A DNA stretch of 64,000 nucleotides, from NCBI GenBank assembly GCA_033856515.1, contig JAWVEY010000034.1:310001-374000 (forward strand). Reading direction: 5' to 3'. A model generated the notes under the pieces. The model saw nothing but the letters and a program-made list of their open reading frames with translations. It did no database searches and had not been told where the DNA came from. This document shows positions 1 to 7,655 of this stretch, one piece after another (the first letter of the stretch is position 1; each line of letters starts with the position of its first letter). Made by a program: the position numbers and the translations under genes. Source of the stretch: JALZKA01 sp033856515 (GTDB lineage Bacteria; Actinomycetota; Thermoleophilia; Solirubrobacterales; 70-9).

Positions 1-333
1 GCGGTCGTGGTTATCAACCTTGGTGCGATCGCTTGTCAAGAGGCGATCTTCGTTAGCGAGAACTCAAGCGGCACTGAGTTGGGGTCTGGTCCGCCCGGTT
101 GGAACTGCGGCCTCAACGCAACCACCATCGAGGGCGTCGACGTTGATGGTGCTAGTGGCTATGCCTGTGTGAATCAAGCCGGCGTGCGGATCTCAATTCA
201 CGACCCGAATCCAACCCCGGTCCCAGTGGTGCCCGACGACTCCGGCACCGGTGACGATTGTCCGCCAGGCGAGGACTTCATCCAAGGACGGTGCATAGTG
301 ATCGAGACTGGGGGAGAGGAGGCCGGCCCCTGA
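1..333 (+). CDS. C-terminal part of an unknown protein, cut by the window edge
   Basis: The reading frame is open from the first base, so the true start lies outside the window; 110 residues are visible. The fragment holds several cysteines, including a C-terminal CPPGEDFIQGRC segment, and an acidic Gly/Pro linker (DDSGTGDDC). This is typical of extracytoplasmic, disulfide-containing tails, but no family is recognisable. It ends GGEEAGP. No gene is coupled to it: the next plausible start is at 546. Confidence 0.45.
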   Translation, partial: AVVVINLGAIACQEAIFVSENSSGTELGSGPPGWNCGLNATTIEGVDVDGASGYACVNQAGVRISIHDPNPTPVPVVPDDSGTGDDCPPGEDFIQGRCIVIETGGEEAGP

Positions 334-545
334 TGGGTTGCGCATGATGTCCGTGCCTGTCGGCACTGGCGGCCGACGCCCCGCTGAAGTAGGTACGCCG
401 TCCGCGAGCGCGACGACCCTGGATTGTTGAGCCGGGCACGCCTCGGACTCGTCTCACTTGCGTTGCCCGCTCTGGAGCGATAAGTTCACTAAGCACTCGG
501 GAGCCCGCCGTTACTTAATACCCTGATAAACCCTTCTCACCGACA

Positions 546-1193
546 GTGACTACCCCCACTAACCCGCCCAATCCTCCGGGGCCGACTGGCCCGCCACTGA
601 GGCCTTTCAGCAAAAGGGTCGTGATCACCGCCATGGCGGTGCCGGTGGTGGCCCTCGCCGTCTTTGCCTTCGCCGGCCGCTTCGTAAAGGCCGAGGCTTT
701 CTCGATCCTGGCCACAGGCCTACTGGCATTGATAGGTGCGATGGCGGTCGGTGGTCTGATCGGATTCTTGTTCGGCCTGCCGCGCACCTCGACCGAGACC
801 AGCTCAGGGCGGCTGAAGAGCAACACTAATCTCGAGCGCGTCTCAGACTGGCTGACCACGATTCTGATCGGAATTGGACTGATCGAGATCGACCAGCTGG
901 CTCAGGGCATCGGAGACGCTGCCGATGAGGTCGCCTTAGGGCTCGGTAGCACCGGCTCCCCGAGCACCGTCGCTCTCGCTCTCATTCTCTACGGACTGAT
1001 CGGCGGCTTCGTTGGCAGCTACGTCCTCACGCGCGTCACTTTGACTATCCGCCTGGACGAAGTCGAGGCGCATCTAGAGGCCAAGCAGGCAGTCAGGGTC
1101 CGGCCAGATCCGGGGCCCCTGCCGCCTCTCCCGAAGCCGCCACCACCGCCTCCTCCACCGGGCCAACCCCTACCGACTCAACCTGACCCGTGA
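546..1193 (+). CDS. Three-helix membrane protein with a Pro-rich tail
   Basis: The protein has 215 residues with a GTG start. A Pro-rich N-terminus (TPTNPPNPPGPTGPP) is followed by hydrophobic helices near residues 22-42, 54-75 and 135-160, and the C-terminus is almost pure proline (PPLPKPPPPPPPPGQP). The segment GFLFGLPRTS followed by NTNLERVSDWLTTILIGIGL resembles a recurrent bacterial membrane segment that I recall from pYEATS-associated and stand-alone membrane proteins; that link is from memory. The polar tails should lie in the cytoplasm and may bind a partner. It is a single gene with no obvious operon and unknown function. Confidence 0.6.
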   Translation: MTTPTNPPNPPGPTGPPLRPFSKRVVITAMAVPVVALAVFAFAGRFVKAEAFSILATGLLALIGAMAVGGLIGFLFGLPRTSTETSSGRLKSNTNLERVSDWLTTILIGIGLIEIDQLAQGIGDAADEVALGLGSTGSPSTVALALILYGLIGGFVGSYVLTRVTLTIRLDEVEAHLEAKQAVRVRPDPGPLPPLPKPPPPPPPPGQPLPTQPDP

Positions 1194-1264
1194 CCCGGAG
1201 CAATCCCCCAGCAGGAGACGGGCAATTGTTGGGAGAAACACCTTCTACGTCCCCCGATCCGCGT

Positions 1265-1270
1265 TAGAAT
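1265..1270 (+). promoter_or_regulatory. -10-like TAGAAT before the 1278 start
   Basis: TAGAAT ends seven bases before the ATG at 1278. This is the spacing of a leaderless promoter, and it favours 1278 over the earlier ATGs at 1269 and 1272, which would overlap the hexamer. Confidence 0.4.
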
Positions 1271-1277
1271 GATGCCT

Positions 1278-1517
1278 ATGAATCCGATCATTGAGTCTTA
1301 TGCGCAGGCAGAGGATCGCTACCAGGAAGCGCTCAAGACCTACGAGCGCTTGATTCATGAGTACGAGATCGTCCAGGCAAAGGGAGATCTGACCGAGGCC
1401 TTTGAGCTCTACAACAAGGAGCTGGTCCCGACGCACGAGACCGCTCAGAGGCTGTTGCAGGAGCTACATCAGATTCGAAGCAACGTGCTTGAGACCGGTC
1501 CAGCCTCAGTCCTTTAG
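1278..1517 (+). CDS. Small helical protein, unknown function
   Basis: This is a 79-residue, highly charged, probably all-helical protein starting MNPIIESYAQAEDRYQEA. Heptad-like spacing (YERLIHEYEIV, AQRLLQELHQI) suggests a short coiled coil or helical hairpin. There is no signal peptide or cysteine. The start was chosen because a TAGAAT hexamer lies seven bases upstream. It precedes the zinc-ribbon membrane protein at 1558 by 40 bases and may be co-transcribed with it. I do not recognise a family. Confidence 0.5.
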   Translation: MNPIIESYAQAEDRYQEALKTYERLIHEYEIVQAKGDLTEAFELYNKELVPTHETAQRLLQELHQIRSNVLETGPASVL

Positions 1518-1557
1518 AGCCAAAGCGCCCGGGCTCTCGGAACGTGGAAACTCGTCC

Positions 1558-1755
1558 ATGGATGAGCAGTCGCAACTCCTGATCGTCGTCTTCGCGATCA
1601 TCGGAATCCTGGTTGCGTGGCGGCTGATCACGTCGGCGATCGCCCGCTCGAGCGGCTCGCGCCAGTGCCCCCGATGCGGATCCGAGGTGCCCATGGGCGA
1701 GCTCGATTGCGAGTCATGCGGGTTCGATTACCGGACGATCGGCGCCTCCGAATAG
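1558..1755 (+). CDS. Small membrane-anchored zinc-ribbon protein
   Basis: The protein has 65 residues. One transmembrane helix (about residues 7-27, LLIVVFAIIGILVAWRLI) is followed by a zinc ribbon with two pairs of cysteines: CPRCGSE at about residues 38-44 and CESCGFD at about 53-59. The pattern CxxC-x11-CxxC is that of a rubredoxin-like knuckle at the cytoplasmic face. An upstream in-frame extension to 1402 exists, but it overlaps the preceding gene and has no protein-like character. The role is unknown; such proteins often act as small partners of membrane enzymes. Confidence 0.65.
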   Translation: MDEQSQLLIVVFAIIGILVAWRLITSAIARSSGSRQCPRCGSEVPMGELDCESCGFDYRTIGASE

Positions 1756-1837
1756 AACCGCAAACATTCTAGCCCTGGTCGAACAGGCGCTGCCGGCGTC
1801 TCTTAAGCACCTTTCCGGTCTGGCCGATTTCGCGACC

Positions 1838-1843
1838 TAGCGT
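1838..1843 (+). promoter_or_regulatory. -10-like TAGCGT six bases before the 1850 start
   Basis: TAGCGT, then CGCGAC, then ATG. One of thirteen genes here with a TAnnnT-type hexamer exactly six bases from the start codon. Confidence 0.5.
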
Positions 1844-1849
1844 CGCGAC

Positions 1850-2335
1850 ATGCCAACCAACGCAACCAAAGCTCATAGCCGAAGCTCCACTCAGACCGAT
1901 AAGACTCGCCAACAGGCGCTGTCGAAGGCGCGACACGGGCCTCGGCGCCGTCCGCGAGCCGATGACCTGTCTCGACCAAGCTGGCTCGCTTACCTGGCAA
2001 CGATTATCAGCGAGGAGCCCGGGCATCGCAGCGCTCGTCGTATCAACGGTCGGCTGATGAGCCAGTCCGACTGCCGTGCGTATCACCGCTGGCGCTGCGA
2101 GGGTGGGCGTACCTCGCTCTGGGCCGCAGATCGCTTTCTGATCCGCTATGGCGGACACATCGACGAGTTCATGGCCTACTGCCTCGATCAGGGCTTACAG
2201 GTCTGGGCCGCGGGTCAAGAACCTGAGTGGCTCGGCAAAGACCTGAGCGCCGAGGACCTCATGAGCTCGGACCCTCAGTGGAGCCGCGAGGCTCGCTGCC
2301 AGAGTGCGCTGGACTCAGACGTTCTTGAGGGCTGA
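1850..2335 (+). CDS. Unknown 161-residue protein with a possible HTH
   Basis: The N-terminal 40 residues are basic and low in complexity. A folded central part follows (RRINGRLMSQSDCRAYHRWRC, then a W-rich helix AADRFLIRYGGHIDEFMAYC), then an acidic C-terminus. The central segment reads like a helix-turn-helix in which a fixed arginine/tyrosine stretch is followed by a recognition helix, but I cannot assign it to a family. The ATG is preceded by a -10 hexamer at six bases, so the message is probably leaderless and the start is well supported. The reading frame on the other strand here lacks protein-like composition. Confidence 0.55.
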   Translation: MPTNATKAHSRSSTQTDKTRQQALSKARHGPRRRPRADDLSRPSWLAYLATIISEEPGHRSARRINGRLMSQSDCRAYHRWRCEGGRTSLWAADRFLIRYGGHIDEFMAYCLDQGLQVWAAGQEPEWLGKDLSAEDLMSSDPQWSREARCQSALDSDVLEG

Positions 2336-2399
2336 GTCGGGCCGCCGAGGGCGATGATCGGTCAATTGGAACCAGGCGGCAGCGGTCCGAAGCTAGCAG

Positions 2400-2765
2400 C
2401 TACTTGCCGATCACGAGCGCCCCGTTATCGCGTTTCAGCTGACCACTGGCGGTCATCCTCGTCACTAGCATGCTGACGTAAGCGGGACTGACTCCGAGCT
2501 CGCGCGCGATCTCTGCGTTCTTGGCACTGGGCTTGCGCCTTGCCAGCTCCAGAAGCTGCGCCTCGCGCTCACTACGCGAGACGCGCCGCCTGCCGCGCTT
2601 TCCGCGCGACTTCGACGAAGGCGCGCTCCGCTTACTCGATGCCCGAGAGGTCTGGCATCCGTCAATTGCGCGCAGGGCGCCTTCCAACTCCGCCTTCTCG
2701 GTCTCCAGCTCTGAAATCCGTTCGTTAAGTATCTGGCGCGCCTTGGCTAGGGCAGTGGTGCTCAA
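2400..2765 (-). CDS. Coiled-coil plus winged-helix DNA-binding protein
   Basis: The protein has 121 residues and starts at TTG behind a strong AGGAGGGG ribosome-binding site. Residues 1-37 form a charged coiled coil (ISELETEKAELEGAL), then comes a basic Ser/Lys/Arg linker (about 38-65). The C-terminal winged helix contains the HTH KNAEIARELGVSPAYVSMLV and a wing ending GALVIGK. The architecture (dimerising coil, basic linker, winged helix) recurs in this window at 52018-52695 and 62659-63108. It lies just downstream of the ThiF gene on the same strand, with 55 bases between them, so it might regulate that operon, but its own ribosome-binding site suggests separate control. Confidence 0.65.
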   Translation of the reverse strand: MSTTALAKARQILNERISELETEKAELEGALRAIDGCQTSRASSKRSAPSSKSRGKRGRRRVSRSEREAQLLELARRKPSAKNAEIARELGVSPAYVSMLVTRMTASGQLKRDNGALVIGK

Positions 2766-2820
2766 TTAACCCCTCCTGGGTGTGACAAGTTCACACCGAG
2801 ATTGGCAAATCTCGCATCGC

Positions 2821-3945
2821 TCAGGGGCTCTCGATCGCTCGACAGTTCTTTACCAATCGTCGCCTGTCCTCAAAGCACGGACTGCAGACGGGGCAGCAGG
2901 GATCCACTGTGATCGGTTCCCGCATGATCGAGAGCTCGCTCAAGTCGATGATCAACGCGGTGTCGAGCGAGGCTGGTCGCTTGACTCCAATCAAATGCTG
3001 CATCGCCTCGCTGGCCAGAAGGGTTCCGATCACCCCGGAGACGGCGCTGACGGAGGCGTCGGTCGTCGATCGCTCTGATCGCCAGGCGACCAGCTCATCG
3101 TAGAGTGGATAGCGGCCACGGGCGGCGCTCTCCTGGCAGGCTAGACAGCCGGTCAGGCCGGGAACGACCAGCGGTCCGACGCGCAGCTTTGGCGGAAACT
3201 GTCCCGCGCTTAGATAAGGGACTCTGGCCTCAGCACAGGCCTGGTTGACCCAGCGCGGCAGGAGATGAGCCGGCCAGTCCGCCGTCGAGATCAGCAGATC
3301 GATACCGGGGAGGAGGTCCGCCAGATCAGCCGCGCTGCTGATGCGGCGGTTGACCGTCTCTACTTGCAGCCCCGAGAACCGCTCCAAAAGGTTTCGACGG
3401 GCGCTCTCCGTCTTCAGCTCGCCGATCTGGCTCTCCGTGAAGAGCATCTGGCGATTGAGGTTGCTGAGCTCGATGACGTCGTCATCAATCAGCACCAGCC
3501 GGCCGACTCCGGCTCCGGCCAAGGCCACTGCCGCCCAGGTTCCGAGGCCGCCGCAGCCCAGGAGCGCAACACTCGAGCTCATCAGACGCAGCTGCAGCTC
3601 GGTCGCCGTGGCGTCGCTCGTGGCCAGGTCGGCCAGGTAGATCAGCTGGCGATCGAAGCGCTCTGCCTCGGTCTCACTAAGCAGACCGCTGCTCTCCGCC
3701 TCGAGTAGCTCAAGGCTCGCCAAGGCCTCCAGTGAGACTTCGGCCTGGCGCGAATCGAGACCGGCGCTTCGCAGCCGCTCCGCCAGGCAGGCGCTGTCGG
3801 TCCAATCGTCGTCCAAGGCGGCCAGGACCAGCCGATCGGCGGCGCTCGGTTCCTCCAGAACCATGTCATCCCCGGCGCCCATCCGCAGCAGATAGACGGA
3901 GCCGTCACTGGCCGAAAAGACCTCGATCGAGCGCTTCAGACGCAT
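2821..3945 (-). CDS. ThiF/MccB-like adenylating enzyme with N-terminal RRE-like region
   Basis: The protein has 374 residues. About 1-85 (RLKRSIEVFSASDGSVYLLR, then ADRLVLAALDD and a helical stretch) matches the layout of a PqqD/RRE peptide-binding fold. The E1 domain follows: ERFDRQ (95-100), nucleotide-binding GCGGLG (130-135), acidic IDDD (153-156), NLNRQ (162-166), and two zinc knuckles, CLAC (267-270) and CPVC (351-354). In the family this catalyses ATP-dependent adenylation of a carboxyl group, and MccB does so on a short peptide. The RRE-like part and the adjacent 20-codon gene point to a peptide substrate. The frame extends upstream to 4161, but that part overlaps the hairpin and the peptide gene, so I start at ATG 3945, which has no clear ribosome-binding site. 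Confidence 0.8.
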   Translation of the reverse strand: MRLKRSIEVFSASDGSVYLLRMGAGDDMVLEEPSAADRLVLAALDDDWTDSACLAERLRSAGLDSRQAEVSLEALASLELLEAESSGLLSETEAERFDRQLIYLADLATSDATATELQLRLMSSSVALLGCGGLGTWAAVALAGAGVGRLVLIDDDVIELSNLNRQMLFTESQIGELKTESARRNLLERFSGLQVETVNRRISSAADLADLLPGIDLLISTADWPAHLLPRWVNQACAEARVPYLSAGQFPPKLRVGPLVVPGLTGCLACQESAARGRYPLYDELVAWRSERSTTDASVSAVSGVIGTLLASEAMQHLIGVKRPASLDTALIIDLSELSIMREPITVDPCCPVCSPCFEDRRRLVKNCRAIESP

Positions 3946-3956
3946 TCGAGGCTGGA

Positions 3957-3995
3957 GGGGCGACCCCGCAGCTCGTAGCCGCGGAAGGTCGCCCC
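3957..3995 (-). terminator. Hairpin between the peptide gene and the ThiF gene
   Basis: GGGGCGACC (3957-3965) and GGTCGCCCC (3987-3995) form a perfect 9-bp stem, extended inside by CCGC/GCGG with a two-base bulge. It starts 7 bases after the peptide stop codon and ends 11 bases before the ThiF ATG. No U-run follows, so it could be an attenuator, an mRNA stabiliser for the peptide transcript, or a processing site. The mcc operon of microcin C has an intergenic hairpin in the same place. Confidence 0.65.
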
Positions 3996-4001
3996 CACCG
4001 T

Positions 4002-4064
4002 TCAGCCTGCCTTCTGGATCGACGAGGCCGGGATCACCGGCTTCGGGAGCTTCTTGACCTTCAT
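4002..4064 (-). CDS. 20-residue putative RiPP/MccA-like precursor peptide
   Basis: ATG at 4064 opens a 20-codon frame starting MKVKKLPKPV and ending IPASSIQKAG. It is preceded at ideal distance by the best Shine-Dalgarno of the region (AGAAGGGAGGTGAATT). It lies 14 bases after the methyltransferase stop and is followed by a strong hairpin and then by the ThiF gene. The peptide is Lys/Pro-rich, lacks Cys and acidic residues, has a Ser pair, and ends in Gly. Microcin C precursors end in Asn, so this is not a classical MccA; a C-terminal Gly would suit E1-type carboxyl adenylation. It is too short for routine gene calling. Precursor function is inferred from position, ribosome-binding site and neighbours. 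Confidence 0.6.
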   Translation of the reverse strand: MKVKKLPKPVIPASSIQKAG

Positions 4065-4078
4065 AATTCACCTCCCTT

Positions 4079-4855
4079 CTACCTCGGTCTGCGGGACAGA
4101 TAGACCGCCTTGGTGTGGACCGACTCGTCCAGCGGCTGCTCAAGAACGGCGTCGTAGCCATGGCCGAACCCAGCGACGAGCTCTAGGCCGGCCAGCGCCA
4201 TCGCTTCGTGGATCTCGGTAGGAGTGAAGTGCCGCTGTCGGTGGCGAGCGCTCGTCTCTTGCCCGCCGGACTCAGTGACGGTGAAGGTGGCCTGAGCGGT
4301 CGAGCCGGCCTGAAACTCAGAGGACGATTCCCCCTGCCAGCGCATGATCACCCCGTCAGCGGCGACCTCTTGGACGTCAGCGAAGAAGGTGCGGTACGTC
4401 AGAAGCGTGTTGACATCGAAGATCAGCAGGCCAGTCGGCGCCAGGTTGGCGGCCAGCCCGCGCAGCGCCTGCGCGAGCTCGGTTCGGTTCGCCAGGTAGT
4501 TGATGGCGTCGTCGAGGCACCAGACAAGGTCAAAGCGGCCGAATTCCGGCAGGTCGCGCAGGTCGGCCACGGTGACCCGCGCGCGACCGTTGGCTTTGGC
4601 TCGGGCTTGGGCGGCCATCGCCGGAGAGAGGTCTGAGGCGACTACTCGCCAGCCGCGATCGAGCATCGGCAAGAAGCTGGCACCGGTGCCACAGCCCACG
4701 TCGAGGAGCGAGTCGCCTTCGTGTCCGTGCTCGGCGGCGGCTGCGAGCAGGTTGCCGAGCCATAGCTCGTAGTCGTGATGGGCGGTGAACTGGTCGTAGA
4801 CCGGAGCGATGTGCTCGTAGGCGGTTAGGGCTTGCGGGTCAGCGGTAGTGGGCAT
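4079..4855 (-). CDS. Class I SAM-dependent methyltransferase
   Basis: The protein has 258 residues. The N-terminus TAYEHIAPVYDQF is typical of small-molecule and RiPP methyltransferases. Motif I is LLDVGCGTG (50-58), then VVASDLSPAM (the acidic residue binds the SAM ribose), then VADLRDLPEFGRFDLVWCLDD and a late LLIFDVNTL. The C-terminal half is beta-rich and should bind the substrate. It is the first gene of a minus-strand operon that continues with the 20-residue peptide (14 bases on) and the ThiF enzyme, so the peptide or its adenylated product is the likely substrate. GTG at 4858 is an alternative start. Confidence 0.8.
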   Translation of the reverse strand: MPTTADPQALTAYEHIAPVYDQFTAHHDYELWLGNLLAAAAEHGHEGDSLLDVGCGTGASFLPMLDRGWRVVASDLSPAMAAQARAKANGRARVTVADLRDLPEFGRFDLVWCLDDAINYLANRTELAQALRGLAANLAPTGLLIFDVNTLLTYRTFFADVQEVAADGVIMRWQGESSSEFQAGSTAQATFTVTESGGQETSARHRQRHFTPTEIHEAMALAGLELVAGFGHGYDAVLEQPLDESVHTKAVYLSRRPR

Positions 4856-4947
4856 CACCTAACAAGACCCATTGAGCACTCAGAATCGTTTCATCTATTA
4901 CGCTTATCTGGAGTGGTTAAGCCCAGGAGGAGGTCGAGCGCCGCGAT

Positions 4948-5403
4948 TTGTCCTGGGACTGGCCGGCAATGGCCGAGACGTGCCTTCGTCTCGCCCGAAC
5001 TCAGGTGAGAGATCCGGATGACGCTGCCGATGTGGCGCAGGAGGCGCTGCTTCGGGCCTGGCGACATCGGGCCAAGATGGGCAACACTCGCGATCAGATC
5101 GCCTGGTTACGGGTGATCGTTCGCAATGAGGCGGCACGCTTCTATGGGCGTGACGCAGCGACGGCGTTGCTAGGCGACACCGACGGCGTTGAGGACGAGC
5201 GCCTCGTTCAGGCATTGCTTCGCATCGACTTCTCACGAGCAATGAGTCAGCTCTCGGAGAGCGAGAGACTGATCGTCGTCCTGCGCTATCGCGAGGACAT
5301 GACCCAGCCGGCGATCGCGCGAGCCATCGGCAGGCCTGAGGGAACAGTTAAGGTTCAGCTGCACCGCGCGCGACAGAAGTTGCGTCGCGTCCTCGACGAA
5401 TGA
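4948..5403 (+). CDS. ECF-type RNA polymerase sigma factor
   Basis: The protein has 151 residues and TTG is the first available start after an in-frame stop at 4918. Region 2 is LARTQVRDPDDAADVAQEALLRAWRH with the TRDQIAWLRVIVRNEAARFY helix. Region 4 is AMSQLSESERLIVVLRYREDMTQPAIARAIGRPEGTVKVQLHRARQKLR, a canonical sigma70 region 4.2 HTH. It is divergent from the methyltransferase/peptide operon (92 bases between starts) and its last four bases overlap the following ArsR-type gene. No anti-sigma factor with a membrane helix follows; the ArsR-like protein takes that place. An AGGAGGAGG stretch lies upstream, with a longer gap than usual. Confidence 0.85.
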   Translation: MSWDWPAMAETCLRLARTQVRDPDDAADVAQEALLRAWRHRAKMGNTRDQIAWLRVIVRNEAARFYGRDAATALLGDTDGVEDERLVQALLRIDFSRAMSQLSESERLIVVLRYREDMTQPAIARAIGRPEGTVKVQLHRARQKLRRVLDE

Positions 5404-5996
5404 TGAGCACCAAGACCGACAGGGAGAGCGCCCAGCAACGCATGTTCCGGGCGCTGGGCCACCCTCTGCGACAGCGCATTCTGGTGCAACTGAACAAGCA
5501 GGTCGCCAGTCCGACTCAGCTCGCTGATCAGCTCGAGGTGCCGATCAACAACGTCAGCTACCACGTGCAGATCCTGCTCAAGAACGACGCGATCGAGTTG
5601 GTAGACACAGCCCAGCGGCGGGGCGCGATCGAGCACTTCTATCGGGCCATAGCGCGGCCGGAGATCTCTGACGAGCACTGGGCTCAGCTCCCGATCTCGG
5701 TTCGCCGCACCCTTTTCGACGACACGATCCAAGACATCTGGGACCACCTGGTCGAGGCGGCTGGCGAAGAGGGGCTGGACGACGAGCAGAGCCACGTCAG
5801 CTGGGTGCCACTCGACCTTGATCAGCTCGGCTATCAGGATGTGGTCGCTTTGCTCGGGGAGACCCTCGAACGTGTGATGGCCATTCAGGCTGAGGTCAAG
5901 GAGCGCGCCTCGACCGAGGGCGCGGCCGAAGCGCACCGGACTGAGGTCGCGATCCTCCACTTCCATCGTGCCGTCGTCTCAACTGCTTCGGACTGA
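5400..5996 (+). CDS. ArsR-like winged-helix transcription regulator
   Basis: The protein has 198 residues. The N-terminal winged helix (about 12-90) reads MFRALGHPLRQRILVQLNKQ, then SPTQLADQLEVPINNVSYHVQILLKN with the recognition helix, then a wing AIEHFYRA. The C-terminal 100 residues are helical (DDTIQDIWDHLVEAA, ETLERVMAIQAEVKER) and may bind an effector or dimerise. The ATG overlaps the sigma factor stop (ATGA), so the two are translationally coupled. A sigma factor coupled to an ArsR-like protein instead of a usual anti-sigma is unusual. Nothing in it suggests metal binding; no cysteine motif is present. Confidence 0.8.
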   Translation: MMSTKTDRESAQQRMFRALGHPLRQRILVQLNKQVASPTQLADQLEVPINNVSYHVQILLKNDAIELVDTAQRRGAIEHFYRAIARPEISDEHWAQLPISVRRTLFDDTIQDIWDHLVEAAGEEGLDDEQSHVSWVPLDLDQLGYQDVVALLGETLERVMAIQAEVKERASTEGAAEAHRTEVAILHFHRAVVSTASD

Positions 5997-6166
5997 GCGG
6001 CGAGCAAGCTTCCGCACCTTCTAGCTCCGGTCAGTCTCCAATGAACGCCGCTCGAGGCTTGAGCCGAAGCGCGTTCGTCTTGGCGTCTGTCGCCGGAGAG
6101 CCAGGTTCCGGCAGGCGCTACTCTTTGCACAAGAGTCGTTGAGTAATCGACCAGATCGGAGCGAGC

Positions 6167-7627
6167 ATGACCATTGGATATCGCCTGCACGGTGAGCAGG
6201 GCCCGCCTGATCAGCGCGGACCTCGAGGACAGAATCGAACGCCGCTCTCGCGCTTGCATGAGGGCAGATTTGGCCGATTGTTCCGAAAGCTCGAACCCGC
6301 TCCCAGCTACGACCCGGACTCGCAGCTGGCGCCGCTGGCTGAGTCGATGCGAGATCAGGCCGCCGAAACTGGGACCGGCTGGGGTGGCGAGGTCGTGGCC
6401 GGCGCCGACAATCCCGCGATCCCAGCGGGCTACACCTACTTCGGGCAATTCGTCGACCACGACATCACCTTCGACCCGGTCTCGAGCCTTCAGCGCGTCA
6501 ACGACCCAGATGCGTTGGTCGACTTTCGCTCACCTCGGTTCGACCTCGATTCGCTCTACGGGTCCGGCCCGCAGGATGAGCCATTCCAGTACGACCGCGA
6601 GACTGACAACGTCAAGTTCCTGATCCGGCCCAACAGCCAGGGGATGGAAGACCTGCCCAGGAATTTGCAGGGCACGGCAGTGATTGGTGACCCGCGCAAC
6701 GACGAGAACGTGATCGTCTCGCAGCTGCAGCTGGTCTTTTTGAAGCTGCACAACAAGTTCGTCGATCAGCTCGCTGCGAGCGGGCTGCCAGCTGACCAGC
6801 TCTTCAGCGAGGCTCAGAAGCAGACGCGCTGGCACTACCAGTGGGTCGTGGTCAACGACTACTTGCGGCGCATCTGCGGCGACACCATTGTCGACGCCCG
6901 TTTCGAGCGTGAATTGACCACCGACGAGGCCGAGGCCGCAGGCCCTGAAGACGAAGTCGCTGACGTCGACACTGAGAGCGCGATCACGCTCAAGCACTAT
7001 CGGCCGAGGAATAACCCCTACATGCCGGTCGAGTTCTCGGTGGCGGCCTTTCGCTTCGGACACAGCCAGATCCGCGTGGCCTACCACCTCAACGAGATCG
7101 TCCAGAACGTGCCGATCTTCCTGCCAGGGGATGTCGGCCCCCTCGACGACCTTCGCGGCGGCCGCGAGCTCCCCGGCAGCTGGAACATCGACTGGGCCCG
7201 CTTCTTCGTCATCAACGGCTCGACGCCGCAGCCCTCGCGCCTGATCGACACCAAGCTCTCGGCCGGTCTGTTCACTTTGCCGAACTCGCCGGCGCCGCTT
7301 GCTCTGCGCAACCTCTTGCGTGGACAGGCCTTGTCCCTGCCAAGCGGTCAGGCCGTCGCCACCGCCCTCGGACTGCCGGCGCTCAGTGGCGCCGAACTGG
7401 GTGGGGTGCTCGATCCAACGCCCCTTTGGTTCTACATCCTCAAGGAGTCCGAGCTAGCCGGCGGCCTGCAGCTCGGATCGGTCGGGGCGACGATCGTCGC
7501 CGAGGTGCTGATGGGGCTGCTCAAGGCCGATCCGTCGAGCTTCATCAACCTCGAGCCCCGCTGGCGCCCGACAGTCGGTGACGGCGATCTGGACCTGGCC
7601 GAGCTGATCGTCTTCGCTACCGCGTAG
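6167..7627 (+). CDS. Animal-type haem peroxidase
   Basis: The protein has 486 residues. The distal-haem motif is FGQFVDHDITFD (His98), typical of the peroxidase-cyclooxygenase family, and the proximal histidine is in FRFGHSQIRVAYH (His299). Further family marks are DLDSLYGSGP, the calcium-loop-like region near 130, and QLQLVFLKLHNKFVD (188-200). There is no signal peptide or Tat motif, so it looks cytosolic. Family members oxidise halides or organic substrates with H2O2. It stands alone on the plus strand, converging on the minus-strand operon that includes a DyP peroxidase. The ribosome-binding site is GGAGCGAGC before ATG. Confidence 0.85.
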   Translation: MTIGYRLHGEQGPPDQRGPRGQNRTPLSRLHEGRFGRLFRKLEPAPSYDPDSQLAPLAESMRDQAAETGTGWGGEVVAGADNPAIPAGYTYFGQFVDHDITFDPVSSLQRVNDPDALVDFRSPRFDLDSLYGSGPQDEPFQYDRETDNVKFLIRPNSQGMEDLPRNLQGTAVIGDPRNDENVIVSQLQLVFLKLHNKFVDQLAASGLPADQLFSEAQKQTRWHYQWVVVNDYLRRICGDTIVDARFERELTTDEAEAAGPEDEVADVDTESAITLKHYRPRNNPYMPVEFSVAAFRFGHSQIRVAYHLNEIVQNVPIFLPGDVGPLDDLRGGRELPGSWNIDWARFFVINGSTPQPSRLIDTKLSAGLFTLPNSPAPLALRNLLRGQALSLPSGQAVATALGLPALSGAELGGVLDPTPLWFYILKESELAGGLQLGSVGATIVAEVLMGLLKADPSSFINLEPRWRPTVGDGDLDLAELIVFATA

Positions 7628-7655
7628 CCGCCCAGCGCGGCGATAGCACCGACTC

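Noticed and set aside
4002..4064. Classical microcin C precursor
   Set aside because: The peptide ends in Gly, not Asn, and no MccC exporter, MccD/MccE or immunity gene is next to it; only a general likeness in layout is claimed.
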